Below are positions 16,945 to 25,329 of a stretch of 33,944 nt of DNA, one piece after another (the stretch's first letter is position 1; each line of letters starts with the position of its first letter). Position numbers and translations under genes: made by a program. The stretch comes from Rhodothermales bacterium (GTDB taxonomy: Bacteria; Bacteroidota; Rhodothermia; Rhodothermales; JABDKH01), in assembly GCA_013002345.1 (NCBI GenBank), contig JABDKH010000281.1:1-33944 (forward strand). Direction: 5' to 3'. The notes beneath the pieces were generated by a model that was given only the letters and a program-made list of their open reading frames with translations, was not told the origin of the DNA and did not search any database.

Positions 16945-17505
16945 TTATCGCCAGACGGTCACGGTGTCGATCGCTATAAACGCTCTCGGAAATCGCGCCG
17001 CAATCAATTCAAGCGCAATTTCCGCCTCCTCCCTCGTCGCGAAATTTCCCACTCGAATACGATAGTACGGTTGGACGTACTTCAGGTAGACGGGTAGCAG
17101 CTCCTGACGCATGCTCTCCGGACGCCCTTCGGCAGGAATGGACTGCCACCAGGCCTTCGCCCGCTCCTCTGCCGATACCGCCCCCTCCTTGTCCAGGGAA
17201 GAGTGAATCTGGATTCGAAAGCCCTGGACGGTCTCAAGAGTCCGCGAATCGTCGGATGCGGAGCCGGTCATGAGTTCCATCGGAACGTCATGCTCGACTT
17301 CATTCGTCGCCACGGGCGGGAGATCCACGTACGAGGTCTCATCGAAATCCTCGTACTCGTCAATATGGTCGATGTAGTATTCGAGATCGCGATCGGGAGT
17401 CCGATCACTGATGTTAGCCGATCCCGAGCAGCCCATCACGGACAGCGCGATGACCACCGTGGCCAGCCGAATCAGTCCATGTTGAAATAGTCTGTCCACA
17501 CTCAT
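16945..17505 (-). CDS. Lipoprotein with C-terminal SPOR domain
   Basis: The 186-residue product has a signal peptide with the lipobox 'LSVMGC' (Cys26), an acidic linker (residues 38-80, rich in Asp, Glu and Tyr), and a C-terminal SPOR domain at about 95-184 ('FRIQIHSS' ... 'YYRIRVGNFATREEAEIAL' ... 'AFIAIDTVTV'). SPOR domains bind denuded glycan strands of peptidoglycan and often localise proteins to the division site. It starts 10 bases after the stop of deoC and is likely translated from the same message, although the two have no obvious shared function. Confidence 0.88.
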   Translation of the reverse strand: MSVDRLFQHGLIRLATVVIALSVMGCSGSANISDRTPDRDLEYYIDHIDEYEDFDETSYVDLPPVATNEVEHDVPMELMTGSASDDSRTLETVQGFRIQIHSSLDKEGAVSAEERAKAWWQSIPAEGRPESMRQELLPVYLKYVQPYYRIRVGNFATREEAEIALELIAARFPRAFIAIDTVTVWR

Positions 17506-17515
17506 GTGATTGTAC

Positions 17516-18391
17516 TTAGTACGATTGAGTTCCGATCTCTCCCTTCACGATCTCGACCGATGCACTCGCACCGATTCTTGACGCGCCGTGCGCGATCATG
17601 CTTTCTGCGTCCTGCTTCGAGCGAACGCCTCCGGACGCCTTGACGCCCATCGAGTCGCCGACGACCCGGCGCATGAGCGAAACGTCGTGTGCCGTCGCGC
17701 CCCCCTTCGCAAACCCGGTGGACGTCTTGACGAAGTTTGCCCTTGCATTCTGAGCGAGAACACACGCAATTACTTTCTCGTCGTCGGTCAATAGCGCGGT
17801 CTCCAGAATGACTTTCACGACCGGTGTCGTGTTCGCGTTTAACGCCCGTCTCGCCTTTGCTTCCTCCACTACCTCCCGTATGTCCTCCTCGACCGCGTCG
17901 TAACGCCCGCTCTTCAGGTACCCGACGTTTAACACCATGTCTATTTCGGTGGCGCCTTCTTCAATTGCAAGCCGTGCTTCGAGCCGTTTTGTTGCGGTTC
18001 GATTCGCGCCAAACGGGAATCCGATAACCGTGCACACCTTCACAGCGCTACCTCGCAGCTGCTCCGCCACGAGTTGAACATGACACGGGTTTACGCACAC
18101 AGACGCAAAGCAGTACTTTCGAGCCTCCGCACACAGGTCGCGAATCTGGTCTTCCGTCGTCTCCGGCTTGAGCGCTGTGTGGTCTATCATCCGGGCCAGC
18201 GGCGGCGCCAGGGCACAGGCGTCGAACCCTGCGTCTTCCGGACGGTCCGCCCGATATCCGAAGCGGCTCGCACCAGCCGACACCATCCGCTGAAGCGTTT
18301 CATGCGCCCCGCTCGAATCCGACAACTCCAACCTTCCGGCGTAGTCATCGGCTAGTCGTGCGACGATCTCTTCCTGTTCTTTCGGGTCCAT
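17516..18391 (-). CDS. deoC: Deoxyribose-phosphate aldolase
   Basis: The 291-residue enzyme cleaves 2-deoxyribose 5-phosphate to acetaldehyde and glyceraldehyde 3-phosphate in deoxynucleoside breakdown. The Schiff-base lysine is Lys222 in 'NFVKTSTGF'. Asp152 lies in '[11 protein letters not shown]', and Lys251 in 'GVKASGGVR'. The catalytic core starts at about residue 66 ('[12 protein letters not shown]'), so there is an N-terminal extension of about 60 residues that shorter family members lack; it resembles the extension seen in other Bacteroidota-type DeoC proteins. The chain ends in Tyr, as in E. coli DeoC where the C-terminal tyrosine helps catalysis. It lies between the lipid kinase gene (37 bases upstream) and the SPOR lipoprotein gene. 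Confidence 0.95.
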   Translation of the reverse strand: MDPKEQEEIVARLADDYAGRLELSDSSGAHETLQRMVSAGASRFGYRADRPEDAGFDACALAPPLARMIDHTALKPETTEDQIRDLCAEARKYCFASVCVNPCHVQLVAEQLRGSAVKVCTVIGFPFGANRTATKRLEARLAIEEGATEIDMVLNVGYLKSGRYDAVEEDIREVVEEAKARRALNANTTPVVKVILETALLTDDEKVIACVLAQNARANFVKTSTGFAKGGATAHDVSLMRRVVGDSMGVKASGGVRSKQDAESMIAHGASRIGASASVEIVKGEIGTQSY

Positions 18392-18428
18392 AGGCTAAAG
18401 ATACGGCGACTATCTCACCGTCGTCACT

Positions 18429-19343
18429 TCATTGCAAACCGGGGGCTCGGACCAGAAGGGCCGAAGGAATAACTTCAATGCCGATATGCAGGGCATTGTT
18501 CGTCACGACTTCGCCGTCGACATGAACAAAAAGACCTGAGGTCGATCGTATGTCCACCGAAGTGGTCCGCTTTGAGGACACCGCATCGTGATTGAGGTGG
18601 GTGCCTCGAAGCAGGCCCGGAACAAGACTGAGGAGCCCTAAGGGGGTCGGCCGGCCGATCACACAGACATCCAGCTGACCATCTGTGGGTGACGCCCCGG
18701 GAGTGAGGTAAAAGCCGCCGCCCGAACATGTACCGTTGCCCGCCGTGGCGAGCAACGTGGGGCCTGCCCAAAAACGACTGCCCTGGCATTCGACCTCTAC
18801 GTCCGGATACGTCCACTGCAGCAGCGTTCTCAACGCCAGATACAGATAACCCGCAACGCCTCGTGCTTTCTTGCTGGACTGCGCCTCATTTGCGACCAGC
18901 GCGTCGAACCCCACGCCGACGGCATTGATAAAGAGAGCCTCCCTCCTGTCGTCGTGGTTCACCGTGACGACGCGCCCGAGATCAACGCGGTACGAATTCG
19001 ACGCGAGAATGGATTGCACGGCCGCGCGAGGCCGGCGCGGCATTCCAAGCACCTTCGCAAAGTCGTTCCCGCTACCGAGCGGAACGACCGCGAGTTGGGC
19101 CTCCGACTTCGATCTGAGCACTCCTCGGGCAACTTCATTGACGGTCCCGTCGCCCCCGACGGCTACGACAAGCTGATTGGTCTGTGCAGCGGCCATCGCG
19201 AGGCTTTCGCCGTCACCCCGGGAGCGAGTGAACAGCGTCTCCACGGCTGCACCGCCGTCGCGAAAGGCCTGTGCCACCTGTTCGGCGGAGCGGCCGGCCA
19301 CACCACGCCCTGCCAGAGAATTCACTATCAGTGCAACTTGCAT
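18429..19343 (-). CDS. Diacylglycerol kinase-like lipid kinase (YegS/BmrU/DagK family)
   Basis: The 304-residue product is an ATP-dependent lipid kinase of the DAGK catalytic fold. It has the ATP-binding motif 'GGDGTVNEV' (residues 63-70), then 'VPLGSGNDFAK' (residues 88-97) and the later 'LYLALRTLLQW' and 'FVHVDGEV' segments. Family members phosphorylate diacylglycerol, ceramide or related lipids; the exact lipid cannot be told. I chose the ATG at 19343 because 'MQVALIVNSLAGRG' is the usual N-terminus. It is first of a minus-strand group with deoC and the SPOR lipoprotein gene and is divergent from the BtuF-like gene, 84 bases apart. Confidence 0.9.
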   Translation of the reverse strand: MQVALIVNSLAGRGVAGRSAEQVAQAFRDGGAAVETLFTRSRGDGESLAMAAAQTNQLVVAVGGDGTVNEVARGVLRSKSEAQLAVVPLGSGNDFAKVLGMPRRPRAAVQSILASNSYRVDLGRVVTVNHDDRREALFINAVGVGFDALVANEAQSSKKARGVAGYLYLALRTLLQWTYPDVEVECQGSRFWAGPTLLATAGNGTCSGGGFYLTPGASPTDGQLDVCVIGRPTPLGLLSLVPGLLRGTHLNHDAVSSKRTTSVDIRSTSGLFVHVDGEVVTNNALHIGIEVIPSALLVRAPGLQ

Positions 19344-19364
19344 CAGGCGACAATCTGCGGTCTC

Positions 19365-19390
19365 GACGTACAACCGTTTAATGGTACGTC
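19365..19390. promoter_or_regulatory. Inverted repeat between the lipid kinase and BtuF-like genes
   Basis: GACGTAC (19365-19371) and GTACGTC (19384-19390) form a 7-bp inverted repeat with a 12-base spacer in the 84-base divergent gap. It could be an operator for either gene. It does not resemble a Fur box, and the gap is too short for a cobalamin riboswitch. Confidence 0.4.
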
Positions 19391-19427
19391 ATTGTATCTT
19401 CCGAATTCCCCAGACAACCTACGATCT

Positions 19428-20354
19428 ATGCGCGCGCGACTCATTCCGCTGGCGGCGGCCGTACTCCTGCTGTCAACGGCCGGCTGCAACAAGAACAATC
19501 CCCCACGAGCGTCGCTTGAACTTACCGATGCACTGGGCCGCACGGTCGGGGTCGACGTTCCCGTTCAGCGGATCGTTACCATGGCCCCCAATTTAACCGA
19601 AATCACCTTCGCCGCGGGCGCCGGCGACAAACTCGTAGGAGTGACAACCGCTGACGACTACCCGCCCGAGGTCGATGCCATCCCGAGGTTTTCCGCAGTG
19701 GGCGTCGATTTCGAGACCGTCGTGGCCATGAAACCGGATATCGTCCTGGCGACCGATCAGGTGAACAGTCCCAAGGATGCCGACATGTTCGCATCACTCG
19801 ACATTCCGATCTACTATGCCGGCTTCGGCGGGCTGGATGATATCTTTGACGCCATACGAACCGTCGGCGAGATGGCCGGCACGGGCCGGCGAGCGGCCGA
19901 ACACGCAGGGACACTGCAGAACGCCCTCGTAGAGCTCAGCCAGCAGACAGCAGACCTCTCCGCGAGGCCGCGTGTCCTCTTTCTGATTTCAGGCGATCGT
20001 CTCTTCGGATTCGGAAAGGACTCGTACGTACATGAAATCATCCGGGCAGCGGGAGGCGAAAGCGTGTCGGCGCAAATGGATGTCAAAGCACCGGTCTTCA
20101 GCGAGGAATATGTAATCGAGCAGGCGCCCGACGTGATCATCGGTGCGTTTCCGACGCGCACGAGTGCCGCAGATCTACTGCAGGCGCACCCGGCATGGAG
20201 CACCGTGCCGGCGATCCGAAGTGGCCGCGTGTATTCGATTGATCCCGACATTATCCTCAGACCCGGGCCGCGAGTCGTGGAAGGCGCATTCCGGATGGCC
20301 CTGCTCTTGCATCCGGATCTGCTCGAAAAGGATGCCTCAATCATCAGTCGCTAG
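19428..20354 (+). CDS. ABC transporter substrate-binding lipoprotein (BtuF/FecB-like)
   Basis: The 308-residue product has a lipoprotein signal with lipobox 'LLSTAGC' (Cys20). It is followed by the class III periplasmic-binding fold: 'DALGRTVGVDVPVQRIVTMAPNLTEI' near the start, 'VGVTTADDYPPE', 'VVAMKPDIVLAT', and 'APDVIIGAF' near the end. This family carries vitamin B12, haem or ferric siderophores; the 'MAPNLTEITFAAGA' form is most like the B12-type (BtuF) proteins. The FecCD permease gene begins 5 bases after the stop, so they form an operon. The ATG at 19428 is fixed by the signal peptide; the frame is open much further upstream but overlaps the divergent gene. Confidence 0.9.
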   Translation: MRARLIPLAAAVLLLSTAGCNKNNPPRASLELTDALGRTVGVDVPVQRIVTMAPNLTEITFAAGAGDKLVGVTTADDYPPEVDAIPRFSAVGVDFETVVAMKPDIVLATDQVNSPKDADMFASLDIPIYYAGFGGLDDIFDAIRTVGEMAGTGRRAAEHAGTLQNALVELSQQTADLSARPRVLFLISGDRLFGFGKDSYVHEIIRAAGGESVSAQMDVKAPVFSEEYVIEQAPDVIIGAFPTRTSAADLLQAHPAWSTVPAIRSGRVYSIDPDIILRPGPRVVEGAFRMALLLHPDLLEKDASIISR

Positions 20355-20359
20355 AGAGC

Positions 20360-21385
20360 ATGTCGCGCATCTCAGCGGTCGCACTTGCCATTGTGGTCGC
20401 CATCCTGCTTTCAGTGCTGGCGACGCTCTCAATCGGACCTGCCGTCTCGCTATCCGATGTAGCAGCGACCCTGGGATCCAGAATATTCGGCGGATCGGTT
20501 CAGCCTCCCTCCGAGACGGCTGACAACATCATCTGGCTCATCCGCGTACCTCGCGCATTGATGGCCGTGGCAGTAGGTGGCGGACTCGCCGTCGTAGGCG
20601 TGGCCATGCAGGCCCTGGTTCGCAACCCACTGGCAGAGCCCTACATCCTTGGCCTCTCGAGTGGTGCGTCGGCCGGAGCGTCACTCTTCTTTCTGGGATT
20701 GCTACCGCCACTTCTGAGCCGAACGGCAACGCTGTCAGGCGCCGCGTTCCTCGGCGGTCTGGCGTCGGTGACAGTGGTGTACGTGATCGCACGTGATGGA
20801 TCGAGGATTTCCGTTGCGCGGCTGCTTCTGGCAGGAGTGGCGATGTCCGCTCTCATGGGATCCGTCACTTCGTTGATCACGTTCGCGTCGCCCGACCCGG
20901 ACAAGCTGCGGACGGTCCTGTTCTGGCTACTCGGCTCCCTGGGAGGGTCGCGCTGGGAAATGCTCACACTGCCTCTGCTGGCTTCGATCGGCGGCGGTGT
21001 CGTACTGCTGGGATTCGCCAGACAAATGGACGCCCTGCTCGTGGGCGAGGAGCCGGCACTGAGCCTCGGCGTCAGCGTCGAGTTCCTCAAAGTGATGCTC
21101 ATCCTGATCGGGGCGTTCGTGACCGGAACGCTAGTCGCCGCCACCGGCGTCATTGGGTTTGTGGGGCTCATCATCCCACATGTAGTGAGACTTCTCATCG
21201 GCGTGTCGCACCACAGAGTTCTCCCGCTGAGTTTCGGGCTCGGAGCCGTCTTTCTGATCTGGTCGGACGTCGTGGCCCGATCTGTCCTTCCGGCGCAGGA
21301 TATCCCCGTCGGTATCGTCACAGCGGTCTGTGGCGTCCCTTTCTTCCTGGCCCTGCTCAGGACGAGTCGGTATCGATTCGGGTGA
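20360..21385 (+). CDS. FecCD/BtuC-family ABC transporter permease
   Basis: The 341-residue product is an inner-membrane permease with about ten transmembrane helices, as in BtuC. The diagnostic phrases are 'RVPRALMAVAVGGGLAVVGVAMQALVRNPLAEPYILGLSSGA' (split across residues 57-98) and the coupling-helix region 'TGVIGFVGLIIPHVVRLLIG'. It moves B12 or an iron complex delivered by the binding protein encoded just upstream. The 5-base spacing and the 'TAGAGAG' before its ATG support co-translation. The expected ATPase gene does not follow; the next gene is a polyprenyl synthase, so the ATPase must be encoded elsewhere. Confidence 0.93.
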   Translation: MSRISAVALAIVVAILLSVLATLSIGPAVSLSDVAATLGSRIFGGSVQPPSETADNIIWLIRVPRALMAVAVGGGLAVVGVAMQALVRNPLAEPYILGLSSGASAGASLFFLGLLPPLLSRTATLSGAAFLGGLASVTVVYVIARDGSRISVARLLLAGVAMSALMGSVTSLITFASPDPDKLRTVLFWLLGSLGGSRWEMLTLPLLASIGGGVVLLGFARQMDALLVGEEPALSLGVSVEFLKVMLILIGAFVTGTLVAATGVIGFVGLIIPHVVRLLIGVSHHRVLPLSFGLGAVFLIWSDVVARSVLPAQDIPVGIVTAVCGVPFFLALLRTSRYRFG

Positions 21386-21457
21386 TTCGGACCCGGCAAA
21401 CATCTTCTACGGCTTCGCGTATATGGGCATCGGTTTCAATTTTTTTTGAAAGTCGGA

Positions 21458-22495
21458 ATGTCTGACCAGCTTCTCGCTCCGGCGGATACCATTTCAAACG
21501 GGCATCCAGCCACCGCCACCCTCCCGACATCGCTGTCTGGCATCAGGGCCCCGGTGGAGAACGACCTCCGCGAGTTCAAGAAGTACTTCCGAGCAGCCAT
21601 GCGCAGCGATGTGCGCCTTCTGGATCGTATCGTCCAGTATGTACTCCGACAGAAAGGCAAGCAACTGCGTCCGACCCTGGTCCTGCTCGCGGCCAGAATG
21701 TGTGGAGAGGTCAGCGAACGCACGTATCGGGGCGCCGCCCTCGTGGAACTCCTTCATTCGGCGACGCTCATTCACGACGACGTGGTCGATGAAGCAGAGA
21801 AACGCAGGAGCATGTTCTCGATCAATGCTCTCTGGAAGAACAAGATCTCGGTCCTGTTCGGTGACTTCCTGCTAAGTCGCGGCCTGCTCCTCGCTCTCGA
21901 TTCAAACGACTACGACCTGCTCCACACCATGTCGGAAGCCGTAAGGCGAATGTCGGAGGGTGAGCTGCTGCAGATTGAGAAATCGCGCAGGCTCGACATC
22001 GACGAGGAAACCTACTTCCGTATCATTTCGGACAAGACGGCATCGCTGATGTCCGCCTGCACGGTCAGCGGCGCCGTCAGTGTCGATGCGCCGCCACAGA
22101 CCATCGACCAGATGCGTCAGCTGGGCGAGAAGCTGGGACTGGCCTTTCAGATTCGAGATGATCTCTTCGATTTTGGTGATAGACGCTCGGGCAAACCGGT
22201 CGGCATCGACCTGAAGGAGAAGAAGATGACGCTGCCGTTGATCCACGCTCTCGCGAAAGCGGATCGGTCCGAGCGGCGGCGTGTTATGGCCATTGTGCGG
22301 CGCGATACCAAGTCGCCTGACGACCTGGCCGTCGTCACAGAGTTCGTCGGGCGCCTCGGCGGAATCGACTACGCGAGAGTTCAGATGCGACGACTGGCCG
22401 ACGAGGCCCGCCAGATTGTCGACGCCCATCCGCCCAGCGATGCACAGCGGTCCATGGCCGGCCTGATCGAGTACACGATAAACCGGAGCCGGTAG
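21458..22495 (+). CDS. Long-chain polyprenyl diphosphate synthase
   Basis: The 345-residue enzyme adds isopentenyl units to an allylic diphosphate to make the side chain of menaquinone or ubiquinone. Both aspartate-rich motifs are intact: D107-D-V-V-D111 in 'LIHDDVVDEAEKRR', and D234-D-L-F-D238 in 'QIRDDLFDFGDR'. The fifth residue before the first motif is Ala102, a small residue that leaves room for a long chain, so a product of about seven or eight isoprene units is likely. 'KGKQLRPTLVLL' and 'GKPVGIDLKEKKMTLPL' are also standard. The ATG at 21458 is preferred over the in-frame TTG at 21446; GTCGGA precedes it. The RNase Z-like gene follows after 18 bases. Confidence 0.93.
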   Translation: MSDQLLAPADTISNGHPATATLPTSLSGIRAPVENDLREFKKYFRAAMRSDVRLLDRIVQYVLRQKGKQLRPTLVLLAARMCGEVSERTYRGAALVELLHSATLIHDDVVDEAEKRRSMFSINALWKNKISVLFGDFLLSRGLLLALDSNDYDLLHTMSEAVRRMSEGELLQIEKSRRLDIDEETYFRIISDKTASLMSACTVSGAVSVDAPPQTIDQMRQLGEKLGLAFQIRDDLFDFGDRRSGKPVGIDLKEKKMTLPLIHALAKADRSERRRVMAIVRRDTKSPDDLAVVTEFVGRLGGIDYARVQMRRLADEARQIVDAHPPSDAQRSMAGLIEYTINRSR

Positions 22496-22513
22496 ACAGA
22501 CACACACACAGGA

Positions 22514-23278
22514 ATGGCCAGACTGCATCTACTCGGTACCGGGAGCGCGAACACTTCACCCGATCGAACGACGACCATGCTCGCTGTCCACGACGCAGGT
22601 TCTTCGATTCTCGTTGACTGCGGAGGCGACGTTATACATCGAATGCTGGCTGCAGGGCTTGAGATAGACGCCATTGACGGAATTATTATTACGCACGAGC
22701 ACCCGGATCACGTCGCGGGCTTTCCTCTCTTCATCGAGAAACTATGGCTTGCAAGACGTGCCAGACCCATTCCCGTGTACGGTATCCGACCCGCCATCGC
22801 GCAGGCGTCCCGTTGCTGGGAGGCATTTGAAACGGATCAGTGGCGCGGTGTACCGGAGATTCAGTGGGTTGAGGTGGACCACTCGGAAAATGCGGCCGTG
22901 CTCTCGGACGACAAATGGAATATCACGGCATCACCCGGTGTGCACGGCGTCCCCGTTGTCGGGCTGCGTATCGAAAGCAAGAACTCGGGCGGCGTAGTGA
23001 CATACTCGTGCGACACGGAACCCTGTGCAGCCATCGAACGGCTCGCGGCCGGATCCGCGTTGCTGATACACGAAGCCAACGGTCTTACCAATGGACACAC
23101 GTCAGCCTCGCAGGCCGCACAAGTGGCAGCAAGTGCGAACGCCGAGCACCTGGTCCTGGTACATCTACCTGCGCACGTCTCGGTCGAGGAGATGGAAGCC
23201 GCCAGAGAAATATTCCCTCGTACTGAGATAGGCAAGGACCTGTCTCAATACGACTTCAAGCCAATCACGTCTGGATGA
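22514..23278 (+). CDS. MBL-fold metallo-hydrolase, RNase Z-like
   Basis: The 254-residue product has the metallo-beta-lactamase signature H61-E-H63-P-D65-H66 ('IIITHEHPDHVAGFPLF'), with an N-terminal 'LHLLGTGSANTSPDRTTTMLAV' and a later 'GVVTYSCDTEPC' and 'LVLVHLPAH'. The arrangement is that of RNase Z and its relatives (ElaC-like, PhnP-like), which bind two zinc ions and cleave phosphodiester bonds. Whether it processes tRNA 3' ends or a small phosphodiester is not decided by the sequence; the long insertion called the exosite of RNase Z is not evident. It probably shares a message with the polyprenyl synthase. The 3' end overlaps the carboxyltransferase gene by 14 bases in the convergent direction. 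Confidence 0.87.
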   Translation: MARLHLLGTGSANTSPDRTTTMLAVHDAGSSILVDCGGDVIHRMLAAGLEIDAIDGIIITHEHPDHVAGFPLFIEKLWLARRARPIPVYGIRPAIAQASRCWEAFETDQWRGVPEIQWVEVDHSENAAVLSDDKWNITASPGVHGVPVVGLRIESKNSGGVVTYSCDTEPCAAIERLAAGSALLIHEANGLTNGHTSASQAAQVAASANAEHLVLVHLPAHVSVEEMEAAREIFPRTEIGKDLSQYDFKPITSG

Positions 23279-24938
23279 CGCCGGGATTGAATCTGGGGAT
23301 ATCCGGATTGTGATCCGCCATCTCAATGCTCGTGCTGAGCCATCGGCGTGTGTCTGCCGGATCGATGATCTCGTCAATCCAGAGCCGTGCGGCGGCGTAG
23401 TAGGCCGATGTCTGGCTTTCGAAGCGCGATTCGATCTCGTGGAGTATTGCCTCCTTGTCGTCGGCTGAGAGCGTCTTCCCCTTCTTCTCCAGCTTGACCA
23501 CCTGGATCTGCGCCAGTGTCTTCGCCGCCTGCGCTCCTCCCATCACGGCAATCCGTGCTGTAGGCCACCCGCAGATCGTTCTGGGGTCATAGGCCTTTCC
23601 ACACATCGCATAGTTTCCGGCTCCGTACGAGTTACCCACGATCACTGTGAACTTGGGTACCACGCTGTTGGCAACGGCGTTTACCATTTTGGCGCCGTCC
23701 TTGATGATGCCGCCTTGCTCTGCGCGAGTGCCCACCATGAAACCGGTCACATCCTGAAAGAAGACCAGCGGGATGCGTTTCTGGTTGCAGTTCATGATAA
23801 AGCGTGCCGCCTTGTCTGCCGAGTCGGAGTAGATGACTCCACCCACCTGCATCTCACGCGTCTTCGTACGCACCATCTTCCGCTGATTTGCCACGATGCC
23901 CACGCTCCATCCATCAATCCGGGCGTAGCCTGTCAGTAACGTCTGACCATAGCCATCCTTGTAGGGTACCCAGGTACCGGCGTCGATAATGCGAGCCAGG
24001 ATGTCATTCATGTCGTACGGCTGAGCCGCGTCGACGGGCATGATCCCGTAAATCTCATCTGATGCGTGGGCGGCCGGCACCGATTCTGTCCGGCTGAATC
24101 CAGCGGTAGTGAACGGACCAAGGCGGCCGACGAGCTCGCGAATCGTACTGATGCACGTCTCGTCGTCGGGCATTTTGTAGTCCGTCACACCCGAGATCTC
24201 GGAATGGGTTGTTGCACCTCCCAGCGTCTCGTTGTCGACATCTTCGCCGATCGCGGCTTTCACCAGAAAGGGTCCTGCAAGAAACACGGATCCCGTTCCG
24301 TCGACAATGAGGGCTTCATCGCTCATGATCGGCAGGTAGGCGCCTCCGGCGACGCAGCTCCCCATGATGGCCGAAATCTGTGGGACACCCATGCTCGAGA
24401 GGACAGCGTTGTTTCGGAATATGCGACCGAAGTGTTCCTTGTCCGGGAAGATCTCGTCCTGCATCGGAAGGAAGACGCCGGCGGAATCAACCAGGTATAT
24501 AATCGGGATCCTGTTCTCAAGTGCAAGCTCCTGAGCGCGCAGGTTCTTCTTCGCTGTTATGGGAAACCACGCCCCCGCTTTGACGGTGGCGTCGTTCGCC
24601 ACGATTACGCACAGCCGGCCGGACACTTTGCCCAGCCCCATGACTGTGCCGGCGGCCGGACAGCCTCCCTCATCCTCATACATTCCATCGCCCGCGAACA
24701 GGCCGAACTCCAGAAATTGTACACCGGGGTCGATCAGGTGGTCGACTCGCTCGCGGGCGGTCAGCTTGCCACGGTCGTGCTCGCGCTTGACGCGAGCCTC
24801 TCCACCGCCAAGTCTGACGCGCGCGCCGCGTGAACGCAACTCGTCCAGCAGTGACAAATAGGACTTCGCCCGCTCGTCATAGTCCTTCTTGTTGTTGACG
24901 TGCGAGCCAATGGAGCCAACAGACTCTGCATCCGACAT
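23265..24938 (-). CDS. Acyl-CoA carboxylase, carboxyltransferase (beta) subunit
   Basis: The 557-residue product has both carboxyltransferase halves of the crotonase-like fold. It begins with 'GGGEARVKREHDRGKLTARERVDHLIDPG', then 'VSGRLCVIVANDATVKAGAWFPIT', 'RIPIIYLVDSAGVFLPMQDE' and 'IMGSCVAGGAYLPIMSDEA'. The C-terminal half includes 'VVFGNSYGAGNYAMCGKA'-type sequence. The pattern is closest to the beta subunit of methylcrotonyl-CoA carboxylase, with propionyl-CoA carboxylase as the alternative. It transfers the carboxyl group from biotin to acyl-CoA in leucine or propionate metabolism. No biotin carboxylase or biotin carrier gene is in the window. The gene appears monocistronic. Confidence 0.93.
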   Translation of the reverse strand: MSDAESVGSIGSHVNNKKDYDERAKSYLSLLDELRSRGARVRLGGGEARVKREHDRGKLTARERVDHLIDPGVQFLEFGLFAGDGMYEDEGGCPAAGTVMGLGKVSGRLCVIVANDATVKAGAWFPITAKKNLRAQELALENRIPIIYLVDSAGVFLPMQDEIFPDKEHFGRIFRNNAVLSSMGVPQISAIMGSCVAGGAYLPIMSDEALIVDGTGSVFLAGPFLVKAAIGEDVDNETLGGATTHSEISGVTDYKMPDDETCISTIRELVGRLGPFTTAGFSRTESVPAAHASDEIYGIMPVDAAQPYDMNDILARIIDAGTWVPYKDGYGQTLLTGYARIDGWSVGIVANQRKMVRTKTREMQVGGVIYSDSADKAARFIMNCNQKRIPLVFFQDVTGFMVGTRAEQGGIIKDGAKMVNAVANSVVPKFTVIVGNSYGAGNYAMCGKAYDPRTICGWPTARIAVMGGAQAAKTLAQIQVVKLEKKGKTLSADDKEAILHEIESRFESQTSAYYAAARLWIDEIIDPADTRRWLSTSIEMADHNPDIPRFNPGVIQT

Positions 24939-24992
24939 ATTCCGCTACCATCGGTGGAAGAATGAGACGCGAAGTTAGATGCGGCTACCGCC

Positions 24993-25019
24993 AAAAAAAA
25001 GCCCGGCGAAAAGCCGGGC
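24993..25019 (-). terminator. Rho-independent terminator of the CsbD-like gene
   Basis: Read on the minus strand: stem GCCCGGC/GCCGGGC (25013-25019 with 25001-25007) around TTTTC, followed by eight T (25000-24993). It lies 31 bases after the stop of the gene at 25051-25245. Confidence 0.9.
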
Positions 25020-25050
25020 GACCGAGAGAACGTAGCTGCAGGAACCGCGC

Positions 25051-25245
25051 CTATATGAAGGCAATGATCTTCTGCATGATTTCGTTACGGGGCTCACCCG
25101 TCTTGTCGTGGATAAGGTCGACCATTTTCGAGAGATCTCCCCTGGCCTTCTTCATTTCCTTATCGCCAAAGTCGTGCTCGCTCCAGACCGCTTTGATCTG
25201 GTCCTTCACTCGCCTCCAACTCTCATTCATGTGCTGGGTAGCCAT
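25051..25245 (-). CDS. CsbD-like stress protein
   Basis: The 64-residue product follows the CsbD-like pattern: 'NESWRRVKDQIKAVWSEHDFGDKEMKKARGDLSKMVDLIHDKTG' (read in parts) matches the family's 'W-x-x-x-K-G-x-x-K-x-x-W' opening and the 'D-x-L-x-G-x-I-x-x-x-x-G' second helix. CsbD proteins are small, highly expressed under general stress in many bacteria; their biochemical role is unknown. The ribosome binding site AGGGA lies 6 bases before the ATG, and an inverted repeat touches it (see 25255-25290), which suggests regulation. A strong terminator follows, so the gene is monocistronic. Confidence 0.83.
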   Translation of the reverse strand: MATQHMNESWRRVKDQIKAVWSEHDFGDKEMKKARGDLSKMVDLIHDKTGEPRNEIMQKIIAFI

Positions 25246-25254
25246 CGTACATCC

Positions 25255-25290
25255 CTGTTAGACCCGACTGTACTAATAACAGTCTAACAG
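25255..25290 (-). promoter_or_regulatory. Overlapping inverted repeats in the leader of the CsbD-like gene
   Basis: Outer repeat: CTGTTAGAC (25255-25263) and GTCTAACAG (25282-25290), 9 bp, perfect. Inner repeat: GACTGT (25266-25271) and ACAGTC (25279-25284), 6 bp, perfect. The two share 25282-25284, so as RNA only one can form at a time. The outer hairpin would end on the first two bases of the AGGGA ribosome binding site. It could be an operator in DNA or an RNA switch; this is inference. Confidence 0.5.
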
Positions 25291-25329
25291 CCTCCCGGAG
25301 TCAGATGTTTCGGAGTCTGCCGAAACCTC

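Noticed and set aside
24066-24833. A 255-codon open frame on the plus strand
   Set aside because: It is antisense to the carboxyltransferase gene, which has full family motifs; the frame has no protein-like features.
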